A DNA stretch of 64,000 nt, from NCBI GenBank assembly GCA_017591395.1, contig WEDG01001547.1, positions 465,793 to 529,792 of the forward strand. Reading direction: 5' to 3'. The translations under genes and the position numbers were made by a program. Positions within the stretch are counted from its first letter, which is position 1. Each line of letters opens with the position of its first letter. This DNA is from Schistocephalus solidus. Taxonomy: Eukaryota; Platyhelminthes; Cestoda; Diphyllobothriidea; Diphyllobothriidae. The notes under the pieces were generated by a model. That model was not told the origin of the DNA and ran no database searches. It was given only the letters and a program-made list of their open reading frames with translations. Of the stretch, positions 52,001-61,000 are shown piece by piece.

Positions 52001-55000
52001 TTTTCTTTACTGAGGGCAGCGGCCAGTTCTTCATAGGTGATCTTTAAGATAAGAATAGAACGTCAACGCCTGATCGGTTGTAGATAAGTAAATTGAGTAG
52101 TGGCCGTGAGCCGAAGTAGTAAATGCAGACGAAACGCTCTCAGTTAGTTAAACAATTACTATTTTTATTCATTTTTTTAAAAACGATTAAAATGCATCGT
52201 CACCAGGTTTCCTCCCTGGTCTCGTAAAACGTATGACTATAGCCTATAAGTTTAAGAGCACAAACAAACGCTCATCGAGGGACAGTGTGTTCAAGTTTAA
52301 ACTTTCAATACTTTAATGTTTTGAGCGTGAAGAAAATTAACCAGTAAAACCTGAGGCTACTTTGTTCTGGAATTTCTGACGATCAAACTGGAGATGACTG
52401 AGTGTCTAATTAGAGTTTTTATAATGATGCTGCTGAACACAGTTGTTCTGCCTCATCCTGAATTTTAACGAGAAATGTGGTCGCCATAAGGTTAGTGACA
52501 GGGACTTTTACACTGCGGCTATGACAACAGAGTTGCCCGAAGACCATTGTGCATCCGCTCCTCGAATAGGCTTCTTCAACCAGAAAAATTCATGTAAATC
52601 ATGACAAAGTCCCAACTTTTTCGCTCATATGCATCATAAACCGTTTTCTGGCAGTTCCAATTTAGTGCGCGCCGGCACGACTGAATCAATCCAGGTAAAT
52701 AACATGCATCAGTTCGTTCTCACAAAAATGTGCCTACCACTAGATAACTCGGAAAACCATCCACGAATACTCGCAGGTCACTGACGTGCGGTGATTCCTA
52801 TCGGACCCCCCGCTCCATCGCTGTTGACGTGTTTTTTTTTACTGTGCATCGCCTATGCGTTACTGAACTGTTTTAATTGTATGCTTTTTTTCCTTCAGCA
52901 GATCCTGAAAGGATGGCAGTCCACCTCTTCCTGCAGGATACTTGAACTCTCCTGGCGAGGGAGCACGGGCAAAGCGTTGGCGACAATCCAGATGTAAGGC
53001 CTTCGTTTTTATAACCATAATATGCCTGTGTTTGGCTGACTTTAATAAAAGGCTTAGAAGACAGATTAAAGTAAGTTTTCAGGTTAGGTCTAGGTTACAG
53101 AAAGGAATGGAGTGAAATTCACTGTTACGTTTAAGATTACCAGTCGTAAACCATGTTACCAAATCCAAACAGTAAACTTGGATGTTCTGTTTTACACTTG
53201 TTGTCAGGCCCCAAATTTGCCTATTTCATATTGCGCGTTTGCTTCAGCACATTGCTAAAGCAATAAAATAAACGTATACTAGAAATCCGAGTATCCCCAA
53301 TGCCTGCCACAGACTCTGCTAATGGCCTTGGTCATCTGCCATACGGATAAACTAATATTATCTCTTTCCCCATTTTCCAGGGGTCACTGTGCTCTACTTG
53401 CTCAGTGGACTTACATTGCCAACCATTTTTAAGTGATTGGTAACTGAGCTGGTTGGTGGCGCGAGGCTTGGTTGCGACTCATTGCCATCCTATACACTTG
53501 TGTCATTATTTTTCCTCGGAGTTTCCAGATTCTGTTGATCCCGTTCGATTGTCTGCTAGGTCAAACAAAAGTTCCCTTTGTTCGTGGTAATCTATGCTAA
53601 TCTTCAGCAACTGAGCACTTGGCAAGGAAACGAAATGAATAAATTAATATATCGATGAAATCAGTCTGAAAGTCAGCAAATAGCTGCTTCCATGGCAACT
53701 TATTTTGGTCTTTTCTATAGATTACCCCCTACTGCTTCCGAAGTCTGGTCTTGTTGTATACGGAACGCCGTCCTCAACCTGAAACTTCTCTAAACACTGT
53801 GATGCATTCTGCTCTTACGAGCCAAGAGCCTAACGCATTTGGGACTATGCATTTTAGACAATGCTAGAAAAATACGTTTGGTGTGGAACAGTGCATGTAA
53901 AAACGTTTGTCTCGAATTGTATTTGAAAATATAAAGTCTTAAAAGCTGTTTATAAACATTAAACGCTTATATATTTCCGGAAAAAAAATCAATTTTTCGG
54001 ATATAACCTAATTTTAAAATGAAGATATGGATAGGACGTCAAATAAAAAATTAATTTCCAGGTTGAATTTTGGTATTGGCGTTAACCCTAAAATAGCCCG
54101 TCTAACTGAATCTCTAAACCTACCTTGGCATCCTGGGGGCTCCTTGAACGGGGATGTTTTTCATCTTCCTCCTTAGCAGTCAATGCATCTGTCTCCATGT
54201 CCTGGGTAAGATTACGATGTCGTTCGCATACAGGATCCTCGAGATCCTGAATAAAATGATCGCATTGTGTGTCACCAGTATTCCACCGGGTTTCCAAATT
54301 AAATAAATTGGAAATACAGAGTTGACGTGGAGTTAGTACTGACGGAGTGCGTTTGATCCGTGGTTTTCGTAAAATTTCCGTCTGCTCGGCGTGGATTGCA
54401 TCCGGTTCAACCGTTTTGCTGGTCGGGTCATAGCTGCGTAATATAAAGGCAAGTACTCCTAACGGTATCTCTTCATATAGGTAGTGATAAGATGCTCAAA
54501 TTGCTAAAGCTCACTTTTTAATTAAGAGATTACAGTTTTGCAAGGGTAAAAATATTCTAAAAGTTTGTTCTCGAGAGAACATTCTTAAGCGGATAAATAC
54601 ACAGGAAAATACCAAAGATACGTTTAGGCGTTTGCTGTTCTGTCAGGTAAATTTACTCGGACGTTTACTTCATGGTGCTTAAAAACTGATTGGTTGACTT
54701 CTCCACTTTCAATCATGTACAAAAGGCGAGAACAAAATCCATAAACTTCTCTTACTTTATCTTGGGAGACACTAAGGCCTGACGATGGAGATGGACCAAC
54801 ATGGCGGTGGGGTCTTTTAGCCAATTTAACTAGCGGGAGAGTATATGGGGGTTACGTTCCGTTTTAAGAGCTGTGGTTTAGTTTTTGGGGGCAAGTTCAT
54901 AGCGAAGAGTGGTTAGGTACACGAAAGTTGTGCTGTCAGTAGTCAGTGACGTCCTAAACTTCTATCCAAAGCTCGAAACATGGCCTGAACTGCCCCAACT

Positions 55001-58000
55001 CCCCTGCTTATGACTTTTTAGGCTCAACCTTTAGGAAATAGGAATGGCTCACTGCGGATCGTTCAATTTTGTCAGTTGAAGCTAATAATGTGAAATGACT
55101 ACCTGATCTGCCCCTTTTGTAGATATTTAGAAGCCGTTGGTGTGGGGGTTTTGTGGCTTGATGGTCTCCTACACGTAAATTGCAATAATCTAATATCAGT
55201 AGCCATAATAGTAGTGCACTTAATCAATGGCACCGGATCTGACACTAGCAACGGGGTATTTAGCAACGCAATTAGGACGCTTTTAAATTAAAAGGATCTC
55301 AAAAAGGCGACTAGCCATTGAAGATCTGGTCTTCACCCAATTAACGGACTACTTTTCCTGGACATATTATTTAAAGTTGAAAGGCCCTAATCTAGTACTA
55401 CTAACATTAACTTGCGTAGAAAAAGTCTATAATGACGCAAACTTGTTTCGGTCATTGCTAACCTTCTGTTTGGGCTCTGCGAATTGACGCTGTCCAAGGC
55501 ATACAGAGAAATTTCCCTCTGGTGAAAGGAAGCACTGGATTTCCGGTGATTTCCCGATCTGCTTTTAGTGGTTACTGCAAAGTCGACACTTTCTGAGACC
55601 AGCCTTGAAGATGGTACCAGGAATTCTTCCAGTTTTACAGGATTTCTAGTAGCTTGTTGCCCAGTTCGCTTTCGACAATGTTTTTTGTCTACGGAAATAG
55701 AAAGGTAGACGAAGGGGTAAATTTTACGAGAAGTAAAAGGTACGATCGCCAAGTATTTGAAAGCAAAAATGAGTTGCTTGGGGTAACCTTAGCCGGATTC
55801 TGAATATTCGGAAGACGCGAACGGAGGCTGAGAATGAAGAAATTCACATAGCACACAGCGTGGGATCACTGCTATGTGCATCTGCACACCCAACTACCCC
55901 TTCCACCCTTAGTCATTCTTGTGATCCGGTGTCTGTCTTTAATGCGCAGACAGGTAGACGGCTGTCAGGTAGGCCACCCATAGGGGTGGGCGTCGCGGAC
56001 GGCCGCAGATCGTTCGAAAATGCACAGCTAAAACAAGGTTACCGGCGATTGCAACGTCAAGATCAGTTTAAATCATTCTGAAAGTTCTTTTTACATGACA
56101 ATCGAAAGTCGTTCGAAAATAAAGGAAGATGGTGAAACTGCATTGATTGCCCCAGTTATCTGACATCAATTTGGATGGACTATTAACATAGGCTATCTGC
56201 CCGAAGACAGGTAGGTATTTCAAAAGAATGTTGCCAAGAGTGAAATAGGCAAGACGCAGACCGTTTTTACACGTGCTTACTTGAGTCCAAAAGAATATAT
56301 TTACTGGTCAGAATTATCGGCCGTCAGGTTAACCCTACTACATGGTAAATTACAAACCTCGCCTACTTCGGCTGCACTAATCCTGGTATACATATTCATC
56401 ACTCCTGTGATCAGTGCAACTAAGCGTCTCTAAGCACAGGCCGACAGATCATGGAACTTTGTGACACGTTAACCCGACTAAATCTCGGCTACGTACTTGA
56501 AATAATGATTGCTCCTGCCTAATGAACGATGTTTCATAAGGCAAACGGTTTGCGCATGGATCACTTGCGGATATGTGGTATCTAACTCCATTGTGTTAAT
56601 GTTCAAGAACAACCTACTTAATTTTATCAGGTAGGTGTGGCTTATTACATGTTGCTTGGCAATTAGTCGTGAAAAGAGTTCTTGGTTTACGCGTTTATTT
56701 AACAATTCGGTTTATAGTTTTAGTGTTAGGCTTAGTGCTTTAGGGTTTAGAGTATGGTTCCAGGGGTAACTTTAGGATTTTCGGGGTTAACATTTTACAT
56801 TTTCAAGCATTATTAACTAGTATATTTGAATAAATTACAGAAGACTTTAAAAACTCCAGTTAAACAGTACAGGTACGCATGAAAAGTAGTGAACTTGCAA
56901 AATTTTTACTGGTCGTTTAAGTATTCAGAATGCATAAAACTAATAATAAAATAAACATGATAAAAATATGCAGCATCTGTAAAATAACAGGGAGCGACAA
57001 GTTCACTGCATTAGCATTTTGCATTTTTCATTTGAGTCAAATTTAATGTTAACAAAATGATATATTGAAATCAGGAAAGTAGTATATTTATAGTTATCTC
57101 AGTAAGCCATTCGTTGGGGTTTTGGCCGTTCGGGTTGACCTTTAACCGGTGATTATCCAGCCGTCTCTTGAACACACTCGCAATGGGGAATGCAGAACGC
57201 AAATCAGTAAAGAATGCGACTGACAAATGATTGCGAGAAAAAGGGGGTGTTGGTTAGTGTGGCACAGTTCTTTTAAGTTGGGAACTGTGCCGCACTAACC
57301 AACGCTCTTCCTTGTCATAGGCGTGGGATATGAGGTAAGTTTTTCAGGTCTAGGGCTGGAGTTGCGGTCTTGAGCTACGCTTAGCATTTTGGCTTCGAGT
57401 TTTAGGCTTAGGGTTGTGGAATAGGATAAGGATTAAAATTTGGTATTGTGGTTAGGAATGAGGCTAGAGTTAAAGTAAGTTTTGGGGTTAGTTTTAGGGT
57501 TTGAGATTTGGGGCTGCAGTTAGTTTCTAGTAATAGTTAAGGGCTAAGATTTAGGTCGAGGTAAGGATTGAGTTTACGGTTACAATTAAGTGTTTGGGTT
57601 ACCATTATCATCCTACAGTTTCGCCCAGTGAATCTAGCTTCTCTACCCTTGCCCATTGGTGAACTTATGAATAAGTAAGTAAGCGTTCCCGACCAGAATA
57701 TAACCCGACAGCTTAGTATCGAACGACAAGGTAAATCACCTGCGGGCTCAAAACCGGTCCCTAGATCAAATCCATGGGAAGAGGGTTCTGCTGCTTGGAC
57801 TGGCTGAGGTTCGCGCTTTAAAGAATCCAGGTCAGACAAAATGTTCGTCATTAACGTAGATCGTCTCTCTTCAATTTGAGCTTTCCACGCGGTCTGCGTA
57901 GGTGAAGTTTCTCGTTTTTCAGTGCTCACCTTGAAAGTCAGCAATAAGAAGACAAGGAAATATGCGTCGGAGAGGCTCGTTAAAGGCACTGAAATCAGGT

Positions 58001-61000
58001 GTTTGTTATAAACTTGGGCAATAGATAATTATTGGAGGGATCATAAAGTTGGAAGTTGATTTGGAGACAGCTTCGAATTGCTCAAGTTATACATGGTCTA
58101 TATGGTAACGTCGGCAGATGAGTACCTCAGCTAAAGAAAAAGGATTGAAATTGCGCAAATGAGAAAGAGAGAGCAGTTGCTTAATTACAAAAGTTTGTGA
58201 CTAAAAAAATCCAAAATTAGTTCTTGGTTTCCATTCGTATAACTGGAATGCTTTCGTCTTAATTGAATATTGAGCTTTATATTCTTCTGCTTTTCAAAGA
58301 GGCACATACTGAATGTAATAAAAAAGAGTTTTCTTGCCTTAAATGCCATTTAAGCACTGAACATTATACTTTGTTGTGGAGGAAGTAACTTTTCAGTTGA
58401 ATTTACAATCGTTGGGTTGGATTGCTTTAAAATTAAAAACGACTATTTTTCGCTAATTACATCAAGTAACTAATGGTTATGATCGATAGGTTGTTTATCT
58501 TTTGTAAAATCAGAATGTTTTCTTTACCTGAATTTCAGAATCACCAGCTCGGCAATCAAGCTCAGGGAACATCATGCTAGTCGGACCACATTGATCTAAT
58601 CGTGACTGATGAACTGTATTTTCTGCCGGATTCTTAGTGTATAAATCTCGTGCATAGATACCGTTTTCTTGTTGAGGAGAAAGGTTCTTTGTTGTCGGTC
58701 TGGTCACTGTTTCACAGGGCACGTCATAATTAATATTGCAACTTCTGCGCGGTATTTCCGAAGTCAGCTAGGAAATAACACTTTCTTAGCCAGGAGAAGG
58801 TAACAAACTTTCATTTCATAAAGCAACGTCCTGACAGGACTAACAAAACCTGCCTTAAAAAAAAAAGGTTATGCAAAGTAATAAATCGCTCATAAGGGAT
58901 GTACTCCACGCAAAAATTTAATAGCCAATACGAAAATGAGATCTAGTACTATACCTCGTGGCCTATCAATGAGCATCCATCGTATGTGCTAATAGTCCAT
59001 TTTTGCTGACTGTGGCAAGTCCTATCTCCTGGCAGTTTTCTGTCTGACAGCTGCTATGTGGGGACTGCAATACCAAAACTCCTGTGTACGTCAGATAGAA
59101 TTATTTATTTATTAAACTGCCTTGTGGCCGTATGAATTACTTATAATCAAAGGTGTCGTATTAAGTTGATTTTAGTTAATTGGTGTTCAGTATCGTATAG
59201 GCAGGAAAAAATTACGGACAAATAGAAGGGAACCTGGACTGTCCATTTCTGGCTTAGTAGCCGTCATTAGCCGACCATACTCAACCCCAGGTGATGTATC
59301 ACCCAAGGCTCAATGATTAGAGTGTTGGAATCCTAATGAGCAGGTCACGGGTTTTAGCCTCGGCTGGGGCAACACATGAGGTTGGATATAGCTGGCTTAT
59401 GCCGGCTAAGAAGCCAGAAATTGCCATTCCATTCTCCTATATCTCTGTCAATAATGTTCATCTGCCTATAATACTAGCCGCTGTTGGGCTCCTGGCGGGA
59501 CTCGAGAGTGAACTCCAAGGCAGAACCGGACGACTTAGTCCCGTAGCCGATCGGTGCGCTTCTACCCACCAATATTCAGTATTTGCAAGTATTCAAAAGG
59601 CGCTCTAGCATAATATAATTCTGGTATTGTGCAGAGCCAAGCCACTTTCAATAAGCTAGTTTACATTTATTTGACCCAGTTTCAAAAGTCTAAGATGATA
59701 TCTCTTCAGCCCAAATCCATCCAAATAACGTTTTCCTGCTACAGTTAGTGCGGCTCAGGACCTTCAATTTCGGTGGTTATGACTTTGGAGTGCCTAAAGA
59801 AATCTTTAAGGATCCCATGCGAATGTAGAATACTAAAAATTACTATCCCTACTGCTACCTGTGCTTCCTCTTAGTCTCAAAAGGGCTAATTTTTCATCGA
59901 TATCAGCATCGCTTGAATAAAAAAGTTTCGGTATATTAAAATACCACCTCTATCCAGCTGGCTTCATTATTTAGCTGCCTCACGTAAAGTGTCACCGAGA
60001 GAAATACCTACCCTATATGACTGGACCTTTAGAAGAAGTAACCGACATGGTTTTTCCTATGCTCCAGCATTAAAAAACACAGTTTCCTTCAGTAATCCTG
60101 ATGACATACTTACTCTGGGTGTTCGCCTTTCAAGTAGGTTGCCAGCTGATCTGGGTGTTGAGGCCAGCGAGGATACCCGTGCAGCGATTCGTCGCTTCTC
60201 CTCTGCGAGTAGTCGTTCAAGCATTGCAGCTTCGGTCCTCTGGCGACTAAGGTGTCTGCGCCACCAACGCTGCAGACGACGGGCAGCCGATATCTCGGTC
60301 AGCGCCGGCAATTCCTTGGAGGTAGCTGACTGCTGGCTTCTTTCATACTCTTCTAGGTTTTCATCTGGTGGAGTAAAGTTTACACCGTAGACTAGAATGG
60401 CATCTATATACGGTACACGTACATACAGTTGGTGCCCGATCTCATGCAATGTTAAACAAAATTTGAAAATCGATTTTAGATTAGGAATGAAAAATTCAGT
60501 GGCATTGTAACATTTAGCATCTTAGAGAATAAATCCAAGATATCTCAGATACATCAGGATGTCAGCTGTTGAATAGATGCCTTTTCAGTCTCCTGATAAA
60601 AAAAACGTTACATGATAAAATGACTACATAAGTAGTGCGCATTTTTTCTATAGAGTTTCAATGTCCTTACAAATGCAAATATATTTTATAGAAAGCATAA
60701 GGAAAACTATTTTTTGCATTAATTTGAAAGAATATCACGTCAGTTTCATTTTTTTTACGGAATGTAGGATATATTTCGGTTTTAGAAAAGATTCTTATTG
60801 CGAAATGTTTAAGACTGCGATGTCCCTATAATCGCATCGCATAAGTTCGTATAGTAATGTTCCTCATTTATTATACTGTATAATCTACATCCATCGCAAA
60901 ATCGTTTGGGAACTGTATTTTATGATCTGACTGACATACACGACTGTATGATATTCCTTTTACGGAAGGCTTGTAGATTGAAAACTCTTAATGCCAATTG

